From Molossus alvarezi (Eukaryota > Chordata > Mammalia > Chiroptera > Molossidae): 64,000 bases of DNA. The notes under the pieces are model-generated. The model was not told the origin of the DNA. It saw nothing but the letters and a program-made list of their open reading frames with translations, and searched no databases. Position 1 is the first letter of the stretch. The number at the start of each line of letters is the position of its first letter. The DNA lies in assembly GCA_037176705.1 (NCBI GenBank), contig CM073886.1, positions 90,927,501-90,991,500 on the forward strand, read 5' to 3'. Below, one piece after another: positions 31,405 through 44,280 of this stretch. The position numbers were made by a program, and so were the translations under genes.

Positions 31405-31640
31405 TGCCAAAACAGAGTGGTTTCAGAGTTGGACAAACCTGAGTTCTTGTCCAGTTCTTAGACCGACCAGCTGTGTGACTCTGCATGAGTTTTGTAACCC
31501 TTTTGAGCTCCATCTATGTACAAGTGATGTTTTATATATTTAAAAGGACAAACTATTTAATATGTAAAGCCAACTAAGGTAGTGCCTGGCACACAGGAGG
31601 CATTTGGTAAATTATTTTTAATGTTATTATTACTAGGTTA
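31405..31640 (+). repeat. MIR SINE, nearly full length
   Basis: TGGTTTCAGAGTTGGACAAA, ACCAGCTGTGTGACTCTGCA and AGTGCCTGGCACACAGGAGG occur in MIR order, ending in TTATTATTAC. Confidence 0.7.
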
Positions 31641-31989
31641 AGTTCTTGTGGCATTAAAGTCTAAGAGAATGAAAGAGCAGTCAATAGTTGCCCTTTGGTG
31701 AGTAGATTGCCATCAGTCCAAAGACTGATTCTTCCAGCTGGGCAGTCCCTAGGAAGCAAAATCAAAAACGTGGCAACAGGATGGTCCTTGCACCCCCTAC
31801 ACTCCACTGAGGCTGAATGTCCTTATACAGCCGGGGAGTCACCATTTCAGCTTCTCACCAAGGACCATCCTCCGAGTGTTGACAGTCCCCAACCCTGGAT
31901 CTTCCCCCCCGACCTCCCTCATAACGTACCTGCTCTCTGTGTAACACCTCTCGGGTCATTTGCTCACGTGTGCCAGCGTGTAACCCTTC

Positions 31990-32590
31990 CTCAGACCCGG
32001 TACATTTTGAGGTGGATCCCCGAGAAATGATGCGCAGCAGCAGTCATTACGGGAGCCAGGGAGACCGCGTGCTTCCTCCCTGCCTGTGCCGCGGCCTCTG
32101 CTTTAGAGGCGGCACCTCATGGAAGCCCACAGCATCCCCTGAGCAGGTCTCACTGTCTCCATGTCACAGATGGAAGGACTGCGGCTTGGAGAGGGGAGGT
32201 GACTTGCTCTAGCCCCGCAAACACAGAGGAAGCCGAGCGCGGGTCAGCCCTGGGCTCGCTGCTCCCCTCGCTGAGCTGCGGGGCGTGCAGGCCGGGCTGG
32301 GGCACCCCTGAGCAGGCCCTGCCTCCCCAAGCTTATCCTGCGCCCAGGGCCCAGCTGACTGCTGCTTTCCATCAAGTTCGTCAGGATGAATTGTTGGGAA
32401 CGAACTTAACAGAGGTATTGGGAAGTTCAGAGAGGGAAACTGGCAGCCGACCCCCAGTCTGCCCCTAGGCGAGACCCGCTGCGGCTGCGGCCTGGGCATG
32501 CCCAGGAGCGCCCTCCCATGCCCGGCACCCAGCCGAGGAGCCACAGGCCCGACACGTACATTTCCAAGGCCCTGAAGGGTGGACGGAGGA
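31990..32590. other. CpG-enriched, GC-rich patch inside the last intron
   Basis: About thirty CpG dinucleotides by hand count in 600 bp, in a window that is otherwise AT-rich and CpG-poor. It includes clusters such as GAGCGCGGG and CCCGCTGCGGCTGCGG. Part of it (about 32150-32225) looks MIR-derived. It could be a small CpG island or an intragenic regulatory element; no transcript start is identifiable. Confidence 0.4.
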
Positions 32591-33009
32591 GTAGTTGGAG
32601 GGAAAAACGATTTATGAATATTTTATTGTACTCATTATTTATTATCTATTATTGAATCAGATTTCAAAGTCTAAATCTAAAAGAAAAAAAAAATCTGTGA
32701 AGTTGCTTGTACTTCGCTCATCTCCGTTTTCCTGGTCCAGCAACTCTTCCAAAAATGGAGCAATGAATCTCCCAAACAAGTTGTCTGTATTCCCAGGAAA
32801 TAGTCTTCTTTGGTTTGTCTGCAAACTGCCTTGTGCCTACAGGGCAGGGTTTCTCAGTAGTAATCTAAGTATTGCCTCTTCGTTGAGCAGGTCAGGTACA
32901 AGAGATGATAGCTAACCATGCGCACAGTAACAGTAGTTCGGTGTTCTCACTGCTGAGGGCTTCCTCTGCCCTGGTGACAGCGCAGGCTCTGCCGTCACCT
33001 CCGTCACCT

Positions 33010-33130
33010 CCAGGGTGGGGACGCTCATCGTCCTGTTAGGCGCAGAGAGGTTAAGTGCTTTGTTCAGAGCCCTAGAGTTAGTAAAGGATAAAGCTAGGAT
33101 TAAACCCAGGCAATCTGGTTTCTAATTTTA
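33010..33130 (+). repeat. MIR 3' fragment
   Basis: GCGCAGAGAGGTTAAGTGCT, then AGGATTAAACCCAGGCAATC are MIR 3'-core text. Confidence 0.6.
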
Positions 33131-35038
33131 TTTCCTTGTACTATTAAAACAACCAGTCCTCCTCTATCTGATTATCAACTAAATCATTTTTATATTTCGG
33201 CAAAGAATGCCAAAGCTCAAGTGTATTCGGTACTTCGAGCAGCCCCGTGAAGCCCTGTGGCAGAGGGGTGGGGGGGCGCTGCTCATGTGCAGGGGGATGT
33301 GGGGTTCCAGGTGACAGGGATGGGGCTAGCTTCTCTCATTTATTCTCAGCCTTTCTCACCATTTTAATGACTGCATTATGCTGACAATGTATCCCTCTCG
33401 GTTACACTGATAACACTTCTTTTTTTTGCACACAAAAAATATTATTTGTCTGAACTTTTTTTGGTTACTTTTGGAAGATCATAACAGAGAGGAAAAGAGA
33501 AAAAAAAGTGACTTCCAAATTAAAACATGTGGAGATCCTTTCACTTCAAATTCAAATGCAGTAGACCAAATATTGACTGATTTCTTTATTTTAGTGCAAA
33601 GTTTACAGAATGTTTTTATGTCTCTCCTAAGCGCTTTCAGCCAAAACCTAAATGGATTGAGAATCCTATTGTGGAAAGTTTCTATTCAAATTTCTAACTG
33701 TTAGTCTCTCTGTAAATCAAAGCTGAGTAAGAGAGTTCAGTGGTAGCAGAGCTTCTGTTGTCAGAGGGTTGGGGGTTCCAGTGTACAATTTCAAGTCTTT
33801 CACTGAGAGCCTTGAAAGTGAGGTCAGTACGATTGTCACCTGTGTTTTCCATAACAACAACCGTAAACTTTCCCATTCCTTTGCATTTAATTTTCCAAGC
33901 TTATCACATGGCTCGTGTACCAAGGGCATGATCTCTTAGCACTTCAGAGAATTTCCAAAGCCAGGAAAAAAACAAGCAAACAACAACAACCAGTCCCTGT
34001 TCTGTTCCGCTCCGCCTGATCCACTGTTCTGCCTGATTCTAATTACCTTAAACAATTTACCCAGGATGCTTCAGTATAACCACCTGGAAAATGAGGGTGG
34101 AACTTTGATTCTGGGAGGCATATGGAAATTTAATTACTAGGTTTACAAAGTATTTTAAAATCCCCAGATAAAAGTGACCTGAGGACTGGAGAAGAATATC
34201 ATTATTAGCAGTAGTGGGGCTATGGTGGGGAGGGGGGTTGCTGAGAATCAAAGGCGCATGTCCCTTTCTGCACACTGGCCCCCAACCCCATCTTCTGCAA
34301 CCAGCCTCAAGGGAAGATGGAGAAAGAATCATTGATTCACCTTCTGGCTGCAAGAAGTGCAGGCTTCAACCGTGGCAATTCTAGCACCGAGGAGAAAATA
34401 CACATAGGAAAAAAGAAGGCCATGTCTCACTTTCAAATTAAAAAAAGACATTTCTACATGTTTCCATAACCCACAGACTGCTGCCATTTGAGGCCAGGCC
34501 CTCAAAGTTTCCCTCTTTGTCTAGTGTAGTTGCTGAATCCAGGCCACTGGCAGCAATCCTCCTCGTTCACTCAGCCCATCCCTGCACCCCACAGATGCAG
34601 AGGTGCTCTTGAGACATGTGTACTTTGGTATCAAACAATGCAACTCATGTTTGATTTTGGATAACCTTGCACTGCCGAATAAAATAACCCTTGAGAAAGA
34701 AGCAATAAAAGCGCTGTAAGAAAAATGACTCATGTTTCGAAGCTGTCTAAAGTGATCACTTATCCAAACAAGTGGTAATTCTTTCAAGACACAGTGGGCA
34801 TGCACCATCCTTATAAAAGTCTGGGAGAAAAGCCTGGCAATTTTTTTTTAATTTGTGTGAAAATATATCAAAAGAATGTTTCTGGTAGGCTGTCCCAGAC
34901 AGGGTATGCTTAAAAATAAAAACAAAAACCACATGCATGCGAAAGCCAAGGTGGATTGACGGGGGTGGGGTGGAGGGGTGTTCTTGCCGAACATCCAGGC
35001 TCATTGCCTTGTTTATGTGCTTGTTTATGTGCCCCTAA

Positions 35039-35179
<141 letters not shown>

Positions 35180-37249
35180 CCCACGGAAAGCCGGAGAGAG
35201 CCTTGTCATGTCATCGTGGAAATGTGTCCATCAAAGAGAGCCACCCGGAGGAAGAGGATTGATGTCCTTGCAAATGCATTACCCTGTGGAAAACGTAACC
35301 ACTGGTCAGCCTTAGCTGACAGGATTTCAATATTATTTTAACTTCTGTGAAGTAGGATTTATTGATCCAAAGTGCTGGACACAGTTTTAGGAGGGAATGC
35401 CAGATTAGAGAGATCCAAACAACACAGGGAGACTTGCTTACTGTGGAACGTTTGTGTTCTTTCGAGTAAATCCAATAGCCTGTTTACCTCCTTGGACCAT
35501 TAAGATAATTTTTATTATAGACTTAGCAATGACACTGAATCCATTTGTATTTAAAACTGTTTAAAATGTAGCTGATATGACATGGTCAACTATGGAAGTA
35601 AAGAAGGTTCAGAAATCTTAAATCATAGCTTAAAAATACTTACTATACTTTATCTCACTAGAACAGCACCACCATTTAAATTCTAAAATGGGCTTTAAAC
35701 TGTAATTTAAGGAGCAATTATAAATCAAAACTAATCAAAGTTGGTATGATTTTTCTTCCTTCTACTTAATTTCCTTAGAAATAACCCCCCTGTTCTGAAC
35801 ACTGCTGTGAGCCATGTATAAACTATAGGAAACTAGACAACAGTGAAGGACTTAGTTAAAAGCAGTGCATCCGTCATGCAGCTGTGCAGCTCTAGCGATT
35901 CAGTGCTCAGAGACTGTGGCCAACTCACCCTGGTGCAGGTGAAGCTGAGATTTCCATGAACACTTTAAGAGGAAAGCATTTCAGTGTCATGCAGAATCCA
36001 GATGCAGGGTAGGGTAGAGACTGAAGTACCAGGCCCTTGGCTGCCATCACACAGGGATGCCTCAGTTCTTAGTGTGAGTCACTCCAACTCACTTGTGTTT
36101 ACATCCTCACCAGCCACAGAACGGCTTCTGCCCCGCTAGGTGGCTGCACGTGTGTTAAGCTTACTGAGACAATACCACGCAAAAGATGAACCGGCTCAGT
36201 AACAACCAGGCAGACCCTTTTGCCGACATTTACGATGGGTTCCACATGTCCCTTCTTTGATATGGCAGAAGGGCATTTATTTATATGGGAGCAAGTGTGT
36301 GTGTGTGCGGGTGCTTTGGAGTATGTGGGTGGATGAATGTGCTACATGAATGTGCTATTTCTGTGAGTTTTAAAGTAGGCAAGGGATAACAACCAAAGAA
36401 GCAAAACTCGTGAAGACTAGAGATCATAAAGCATAATTTTAATAGTCACTCAACCAAGTATTTTATATTTTTATGAATATTCTGAACAGCAATTAAATGT
36501 GAAACCCAGTTTCTTGAGCAAGTCAACTTCTAGAATCAAAGGCACCTAATTTAAATTGACTAGCTCATGTGTTCCCTATCCACAAGATCCACACCATGCT
36601 CATCAAAAGATAGGACAGTGACATTTAAAAAGTAAGAAGGAAAAGAGGGTACTTGTTTATATTAACATTTTGTACTTGAACACCTGTAGTTTGCAGCGGG
36701 TTCTGATGGATGTGCTCTGTGTCCTGCACGTGTGTCCACTATGCTACACCGACACCTCAGACTTGAGCCAAATGGCCACTTTGTAAAGATACTACTTGCA
36801 GTTGAAGAGTATGTTTGACTTAAACCCATCACTGTGCTCTGAGACTCCATGGCAGGTGTATGGCATACGCCATGACCTAAAGGGGGTGATTAGGTGCTTT
36901 GAGAAACGAAGAGAGACTCACAGACTTAACAAACCAACTAGACTTCAGGTTTGCTGTGGAGAGTCAGCACGGAATGTTGTTCTGCACGCTCAGCCGTGCT
37001 CATTCCCATCTCGTCACCTGCTTTCTCAGCCTCACAGCTCGTGTCCCTGAGCTTTCCAGGGAGAGCTGTTGGCAATACTTGAGAGTTGTTGCCAGGGCCC
37101 CCATCTATGCTGCCCTTAGAAGATCAGCCCAGGTGCCATCTTAGCCATTCCGAGAAGGGAGGGCAGCCCGTGGGCAACATGGTCCCAGCACTGAATTCCC
37201 TTGGTGCTTTGCAAAGAACAATTAACTTGGTGCTAATGTGCCCTGGTGA

Positions 37250-37255
37250 AATAAA
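37250..37255 (+). terminator. Candidate proximal poly(A) signal AATAAA
   Basis: A canonical hexamer about 2.07 kb after the stop codon, in the context GGTGAAATAAACAAAAG. It would give a short 3' UTR. Confidence 0.4.
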
Positions 37256-38223
37256 CAAAAGATGAGTGGTTTCTGTGACATTTTAGACACAGGTTTGCTA
37301 TCAGGATCTGCTTTTCTCCAACATAAAGATCAGCTCATGTGTTTTGTTCAAAAAGATTTCTGACATTACTGATTAAGGGCTTTTTTATTTTATTTTTTTA
37401 CCTCACCTGGAAACTAACATTGCGAGGGCCATTCTCCTGGGTACCATGTATCCCCTCATTGGTTATGGACGAGGAGGGCAGCCAGTGCACCCCCTGGGGT
37501 GTGCACCAGCGCCCCGGAGCTCCAGGGCCAGCATCTGATCACCTTTTCAGAAGGAACCAAGCACAGAATGTAACAGGTCTAAACATCTTCAGATAGGCCC
37601 TGAGTTCAAATGTGAGTGGGAAAAGAAGTCACATTCCACAGCACATCACTATACCGCTGCTGCCCTGTAGTTGATCACGTGGTTACTTCTCCTAAATAGT
37701 AACAGTGGGATCATCAGTGGAGGCTGAGCCACTCGGGCAGGCTCTCCAAATATAGTGAGCTATATCGACTACTTAGGGAACCCCAAGGAGGCTGGTACCC
37801 CATGGCTGAGAGCAGCATCTGCCACTAGCATAAAGGCCTGCCCAAAACTGAAAGGGAAATGTACCAAACTGATTAACCCCCTTGAGACACATATGACTCT
37901 CCAATCAGCTTATTTCATTAGGAATCTTTTCTTTGAGTGAATGTCACATAGGTATCCTTAATAATACAGAATGAAATTACCTTTGTATTATTGTGATTAG
38001 TTGTTGCTTATTATTTTGTACTCAGTATTAATGTGGTACACTGTTAATTTTTTTTTGCTTTTGTAAATTATATTCTAATTTATTGCCATGTTTCCTAACA
38101 CTTGTCCTTCATTCATTCTCCTGCTTGTAATGAAAATGAAAAGTCATTGTAACACTTGATGGAGTGAAATTCCACACCAGGCACAGATTTTTTTTGTTTG
38201 TTTTAACATAGATAATTTAGTAA

Positions 38224-38229
38224 AAATAA
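38224..38229 (+). terminator. Candidate distal poly(A) signal AATAAA
   Basis: A canonical hexamer in AGTAAAAATAAAAATTC, preceded by a T-rich stretch and followed about 40 bases on by a TCGTTTATTTCTTG U-rich element. It lies about 3.05 kb after the stop. I prefer it as the main end. Confidence 0.5.
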
Positions 38230-40034
38230 AAATTCAGCTTGTAAGAAGAATTCAGATGGAAGTCGTTTATTTCTTGAACAACTGGTATTAAACTTGCAGT
38301 AGGAGGGATCTATCCCGTGGAATACCACAGCTACATTATTCAAATTTTCCAGGTGGGACCCAGGATTGAGTTAATTTGTTGACTCCTTGTCACCCTTCCC
38401 AGAGATTGCACTTATCTGTATCTTGGTAATATCTACTCAAGTGCTTCGGATGTTTCTGGTGGGGCCGTGCCCTCAGACGCCACTAGGCAGCTATTCTAAG
38501 ACTAGAAAGGGAGGTCCAGACTGGCACAGCCACATCCTTCCACCCCTTGGCTCACACCCTTTTGCCCCTCCTTCTTGTGTCTTCTATGTACATTCTTTAG
38601 CATAGGAAAGGATGCTGAACCAAAGAATTTGTACTTGAAGGATTTTCCACTGAGTCAACAGGGAGCATAGAAACATGAGCGGCGCACCTTCACCTTCAGA
38701 CATTCAGTCTTCATTGAGCTTCATGGGCACTAGCTCACGCACAGGAAACTCAGAAGCCAATATGCTTCTTAGCTATTTGAGTCCTTTCCTAGTGACTACT
38801 CCATCGATTGCAAAAGAAGATGTGGAAAGCCAAGCGTGGTAGTGCTTTAATCCACTTACCCCCATTCAACCTCACACAGAAGAACTGGGGAAGAGGATGA
38901 GACTGCCTTGGGGACTATTTCCCCAAAGTCATCCTAGAAGCCAAAAGTGGCTGAAGTATTATGAACGCTCAGTGAATGAGAAGACCCCGGGACCCACCAT
39001 CTCAACTTCCCACTGCATTTGCAAAGAGTAGTTCCAGGGTGGGGACGGGTGACACCAAGAGACAAGGCCTGCCTTTGCTTAGATTCCTCAGATGTGAGTC
39101 TGTCTTTTCCTCTACAGTTGTTTTCAAGCTTTCAGTTAAGTGCCCTGCCCCCCTTTCTCTTTGAAATGTCTAAAGGGCACTGTCCTGCTTAGGTCACTGA
39201 CCCCGGACAGTCTCCCCCCGAAGGCTCTGTCATTCTGCAAGGAGCACTAGGATCACCCCTGAGACTTTATGCTCCAAAAAGCTAGGAGATACTTTCTATC
39301 AAGCACATTAGAAAGAAAGTTGGGTATTACCTTGGCAAGAAGAATGTGTGAATCTATTTAACTAGGATAAGATTAATTACTTTTCAAAGAAGGGAAAACA
39401 TGTAATTCAAGAAGAGGGAAAAAAATCTTCCACAAGGATGGAAGATTCTAAGTGGCACAGGAAAGAGGAAAGATCAGCCGCTGAATAAAAAAGTGACGGA
39501 GAAGCTGTGGTTGGAATTCTGTCTCATTCGTATCATCAGAACATGTGGAATAAACTAACATGGGTTTTTAAAAAGAACAGCTGTTCACCATGGTTTTATG
39601 CCTCAGACATCAAACCTCAAGCTGGGACTTAAGAGGGATGTGGTCTTTTCTCCGCCCTCTCTCAGAAGGTCACTACTAGCTCCCTCGTTGGATCCTCAGA
39701 CAGTACCTGAGGGCGACAGTGGAACAGTGAGAGGTTTGGGGACTGGCTTCTCTGTGGGGGGGAACCAGGATTAGGCCTGTATTGTCTTTTGGTGGATGTC
39801 TCTCCTTAGCCCACTGAAAGCCTGGAGCTGCTCATTTCCATGGCAACATCCTGTGTTCACTGGAAAAACACAATGTGGTTACACAAGGGCCCAAGAGTGC
39901 CCAATGTCCCCACTCCAGGGTCTGGGGAGCCTGAATAGTCCCGTTCATTCTGGTAATAGAACATCATGACCAGTTAGATTCCATGGCCCAAGACTTTGAG
40001 GCTTGTGAAGTTCAATCAAGAAGTATCTTCCTGG

Positions 40035-40249
40035 CCCTGGCCGGGTAGCTCAGTTGGGTAGAGGGTTGCCCCCAATATGCCAAGTTTGTAGGTTTGATTC
40101 CCCAGTCAGCACAAATACAAGAATCAATCAATGAATACCTAAATAAGTGGGACAACAAATCAATGTTTCTCTCTCTGTTCCTTCCCACCTCTCTCCTTCT
40201 CTCCCTTACTGATTTTCTCTAAAATTAAAAAAAAAAAAAAAAAAAAAAA
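40035..40249 (+). mobile_element. Second bat tRNA-SINE subfamily with 17-bp target duplication
   Basis: Starts CCCTGGCCGGGTAGCTCAGT (tRNA-like A box), with B box GGTTTGATTCC near 40091. It then has a body unlike the VES copies: AATCAATCAATGAATACCTA and AAGTGGGACAACAAATCAAT, then a pyrimidine stretch and a 27-base A-rich tail. It is flanked by AAGAAGTATCTTCCTGG (40018) and AAGACGTCACTTCCTGG (40250), with 14 of 17 matching. Confidence 0.85.
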
Positions 40250-40544
40250 AAGACGTCACTTCCTGGATCTTGGTTCGGACACTTTACCTTACAGAGAAGT
40301 TATCCCACTAGCTCCAGACCTCCCAGAAGTCAAAGTGCCTTCCTCTGGTCAATGGCTCAGCAGTGGGTGGCTTCTACTAGCTCCAGGCCAATGAAAGTCT
40401 TAAAGGGGCCTGGTCTGTGCCCCCAGCAGGGGCAGTTGTGAGCAGTAGGTATGAGATGGGGCCCCTAAAATCCCAAGCAAATATAGCAGCAGAAATTTCC
40501 AGTCTATGCCAGGTGTGGCCTCTGTGTCTAGTGAGTAGCATCGG

Positions 40545-40720
40545 CCATGGTCATTCATTCATACAACCAATATTTGCTGAGTACGGGTTGTGCCAGGCCC
40601 CGTGCTCTCTCACTGAATGGGTTGAGGACAATACTATGAATTCCTATTTACAGGTGCCAAAACGGAGGCTCAGAGAGGCTACATTGCCAAGGGCCACAGA
40701 ACCAGTGAGGGGAACGTCAC
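40545..40720 (+). repeat. MIR SINE
   Basis: Phrases GGGTTGTGCCAGGCCCCGTG, CAGGTGCCAAAACGGAGGCT and CAGAGAGGCTACATTGCCAA are in MIR order. Confidence 0.6.
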
Positions 40721-41142
40721 CTCTCCAGCACACGGAAGGAGCTGCCTGTTCTGTGTTTGGGGCAGGGAAGTTCAGAAGGGTGCTCCTTGGCTTGAGAGAC
40801 ACTGGCTCACCAGGCCAGAGGAGACGAGGTCCTTCTTCCTGGGAAGCAGTGGGCCCAGGCTTGGGAGGGACCTCAGGGGCCAGGAAAAGGGAGAACTCTG
40901 GGCTCCTGTCTCTCTAGGTGGTAAAAATTCCTGTGTCCAGTGACAAAACCACACGTGGGGGCCCAAAATGGTTTCCAAGCATGTAGTTAGAGTTCGCAGG
41001 AAGAGAAGGAACAGGAAGGCAGAGCCATCCGGGGATGGACAGTGTCTGCAATGGCAGTTAGCAGCCAGACATGACATGAAGGCTCTCACCTCCCTGAAAC
41101 GTCCTGTTTTGAATCACAGAGCCTGCTCCTGCCTGACAGCTG

Positions 41143-41159
41143 CCCCCCCCCCCCCCCCC
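41143..41159. repeat. (C)17 homopolymer
   Basis: Uninterrupted run of 17 C, prone to length error in assembly. Confidence 0.85.
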
Positions 41160-43055
41160 GCACCATTGCCAGACCTGCCAGATGGCCTCACTGACCTGTT
41201 TCAACACAACTGGAGCTGGATGATTCCTGTGTTGGCTTTGGGGTAAGTTTTGAGAAAGAAAGGTGGGTTTTTCTCTGTTTTAGAACAGGACCACTGGGGC
41301 TTGAAAACTTGGGCCATTAGGTTGCTGCCAGCAAGCACATTCTTTGACCTTCTGTGGTGGGTCTACAGAGTGGAACCAGGTGTTCTTTCAGCCCATGCCA
41401 GAATGCATTGGCCGCCCAACTGGCCACCTGCCTCCACCCCACCGACAGGGCTTTGGCTGGCCCTCTACCAAACAGCTGTGCTGGGAGCCACAGGTGGCCG
41501 CCCACGCTTGTGCCCAGGCCAGCAGCTGCACTGGCCTGGCTCAGCCTGGCAAGACGGACCTCATGTCCTTCTGCCCCTTTGCCCCAGCTCCTCCCCAAGC
41601 CAGGTCACTCAAGGGGCTAAGGAGAAGGAAAACCAAAGCTGAAATACACTAAAAAATTGCTTTTGTCATTCAGAGCCAATCACAACGCATACTGTTCTCT
41701 TCTCCTTCAATATAATTACTTTTGGTATTTTATTTCAATCATTCAAATTGATCTGATATAAGTTAATAGATAATTAGTTCCTGTTTGTTGGGTGTATTAT
41801 TGTTAAAATAAAAGTCTCCTGATGCTATGTACCTACGTAAATATAAAGGCAAAAGTAGAAGACATCCCAACTTGGAAAACTATCAGTATCTGGGAAACCA
41901 TTTGAGGAATCTAGACAATAAAGAGCATTATTTGATAGTCTGTAACAACACCCACAGAAGTGGATAACATATAATATGAGTTTGAATTAAAGTGAGTAGC
42001 AAAAAAAATGTTATCACAACTAAACTAATTACAATAAAAAATGGTTTGATTCATAGTCAAACTTTAGAACATTTAAAAAACAACATTGAGAAATTAAGTA
42101 TCTTATTTAATACTTAAAAAGAGAAAGTGTTTGTTGAAATTACGAAGCAAGAGGATAACCTGGAGCCATATTTAGCCTTGAAGATTTTCTGAACGTAGGC
42201 TGAGCCAGGGAGATGTCATTATGTACTGCAATCAGGGTCCAAGTCCCCTCCAATGTGATAAGCTTCTGATGGAGACAGTGTCGGGGACCCACTATTTTAC
42301 TTCATCCCGAATTTAGTTTCAGTTGCGGAAACTACATGCACCAGCTATCTCTTACGTGTGTTTCTGAGCCAGTATGTTAGAACTTAACCCTCCCAATGAG
42401 CGCCACCCTATCATGGAAGCACTGGAGTTCTCTCTGTACTCATTAAAATCGTCATTCAAAAAACCTTTTTTAAATTTCTTGTTTAGACTATCTCCCAGTA
42501 TAGGGTGGATTTTATTTTTGTGAAAGTCTAAAACCAAATCAGGTGAGTTGATTGCCTATAATCATTTTGGCTACAAATATCTTATGGGTCTTACAAATTG
42601 ACCCCAAGTGATACTACAAAAGGAACTCCAAATATGCTTTGGATAAGTTACTACTTTGAAGGATTTCATTCATTTGTGCACAAAAATGCTGGTGTTTTGT
42701 CTAAAAATTTTTGGCATTACTTATAATCCAACTTAAAATTGATAGAATATTAACATTTTACTGCATGTTTTGCTATTTGCAGTTCTAAAGTTAGCTGGAA
42801 CCTGGACCACCTGACTGGTGCGTTGTCTGTTAGGGAGCAGAAAGAGTTCTGAGCACTCAAGATTGAGTAAACCTTAAATCCAGGAGCCAAAACCGCTTCT
42901 CCAGACCCCAGAAGGAGGTAAACAGCTGTTCTTACAGGATTCTCTTTCCTGGAGTCTCTGGAGTAAAAACTCTCCTTCCAGGGGGGCTGATTAATCCAGG
43001 TCCACCAGCAACATTAATGAGGCTGCCGCTGGTGGGCAAGACGGGCCTTGGCTGC

Positions 43056-43480
43056 CTCACCACTGAGACCCTGCGGCCATGTCAGTGAGCCCGGATTTAC
43101 ACAATTATGTGTTCCATTTCTTGTTTTCGAAACTTTTCTATTTAATTTATTTGGGTGACATTGGTTAATAAAATTATATAGGTTTCAGGTGTACGATTCT
43201 GTAATACATCATCTGTATATTATATTGTGTGTTCACCACCCCAAGTCAAGTCTCCTTCCATCACCATTTATCCCCCCTTTACCCTCCTCCACCTCCCCCC
43301 ATCTCCCTTTCCTTCTGGCAACTGCCATACGGTTGTCTGTGTGTATGGGTTTTATTTTTTATTTTTTGCTTTTATTGCTTAATTCCTCCACCTTTTCACC
43401 CAGCCCCCACACAACCTCCTGTGTGTTCCATTTCTGTAGTGCATCTTTTTTGTTTTTTAACTCTCTTATTTATCTAACTT
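43056..43480 (-). mobile_element. L1 3' end with extra 3' tail sequence, copy A
   Basis: The reverse complement is an L1 3' UTR (ending in AATGTCACCCAAATAAATTA) followed by about 75 bp that continues past the expected poly(A) point (TGTGTAAATCCGGGCTCACT and onward). The same L1 end plus the same extra tail recurs at 44294-44510. Confidence 0.65.
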
Positions 43481-43515
43481 TAAAGTGTGAATTTTCACCA
43501 TGGTTTTTAAAATTA

Positions 43516-43565
43516 TATATATATATATTCTATATATATATATATTCTCTCTCTATATATATATC
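43516..43565. repeat. (AT)n microsatellite
   Basis: Three runs of TATATATATA separated by TTC and CTCTCTC. Confidence 0.85.
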
Positions 43566-44019
43566 TCAAAACACAAATCAAAAAATTTTTCTAACTCTTT
43601 TGTTGAAATGTGCCTTAAAAACCATAATTTTTATATATTTTTCCCCCTGAAAGAACCAAATCATTTTTAATCCATACGCTTTTTCTCTAAATAGCTTCGG
43701 AAAGTCTCCTTGGGTGGCCAGGAATTATTGTTTCCCAAAATTAGCAGTGACAGCTATGGTTGGGGACACTCTTGGAGTCCATTGCCACTCTGAATCAAGA
43801 AGAAAACGACATTAAATGTGTTTACACCCCCTCCCCCGCCACCCCCGCAAATAGTCTACCCAGATTGATTTTTTGAGAACTTTATAATAATTCAATTACT
43901 GATAATTGACTAGGAGAAATGCCCTGATAAGACAGACAGATGGGGTCCCTTCAGGGGTTCTAATGAAGAAAAGAGAGGATTATGTGTTTATTCAATGCAA
44001 TGGGGTTTTTTTTGGTGGT

Positions 44020-44099
44020 ATGTGCCCCTAGCAAGAACCGAACCCGGGACTCTCTGGTCCGCAGGCTGACGCTCAACTGCTGAGCCAAACTGACCAGGG
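44020..44099 (-). mobile_element. VES SINE head fragment, minus strand
   Basis: Reverse complement of the tRNA-like part only: CCTGGTCAGTTTGGCTCAGC and a B-box-like block. The body and tail are absent, so this is a 3'-truncated remnant. Confidence 0.75.
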
Positions 44100-44152
44100 C
44101 AACAGTGAGGGATGCTGAGAAATGAGAAGTGTCTCCTACACTGCTGAAAATA

Positions 44153-44280
44153 CAGGGTGTGGCAAAAGTAGGTCTACAGTTGTGAGTACACAAAACACAG
44201 TTTACTCTTGTATTATTATTTATTAATTATTGTATTATTTTCCATACAAATAACTTTAAACTTACTTTTGCCCCACCCTA
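44153..44280. mobile_element. Mariner-type MITE (128 bp) with TA target duplication
   Basis: The left end is CAGGGTGTGGCAAAAGTAGG. The right end, reverse complemented, is TAGGGTGGGGCAAAAGTAAG, which matches at 17 of 20 positions. TA dinucleotides sit at 44151-44152 and 44281-44282, the Tc1/mariner target site. The interior is AT-rich with no transposase. This kind of short non-autonomous mariner is known from bat genomes. Confidence 0.88.

Larger units (their letters stand above)
35180..38245 (+). other. ADAMTS6: Probable ADAMTS6 3' UTR
   Basis: Sequence after the stop is free of recognised transposons for 3 kb, unlike its surroundings, as expected for a conserved UTR. It contains an AU-rich nonamer ATTTATTTA at 36275-36283 and several U-rich stretches. 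The end is inferred from poly(A) signals near 37250 and 38224; the usual ADAMTS6 UTR is, as I recall, about 3 kb. ORFs of 60-85 codons inside it are not credible genes. Confidence 0.6.
38246..43050. other. Intergenic sequence downstream of ADAMTS6
   Basis: No exon-like splice pairs or conserved domains. It holds one tRNA-derived SINE (40035), one MIR (40545) and a C17 run. Two ORFs of 130-166 codons at 40417-40917 and 41250-41642 lie in GC-rich sequence and overlap ORFs in other frames, so they are most simply chance. Confidence 0.6.

Noticed and set aside
32199..32544. Opposing ORFs of 89 and 111 codons in a GC-rich patch
   Set aside because: GC-rich sequence lowers stop frequency on both strands; no domain or splice sites of matching phase.
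40417..40917. A 166-codon plus-strand ORF
   Set aside because: Overlaps a MIR, has no conserved domain, and overlapping ORFs occur in other frames.
41250..41652. Three overlapping plus-strand ORFs of 88-130 codons
   Set aside because: Three frames open together in GC-rich sequence point to composition and not to coding.
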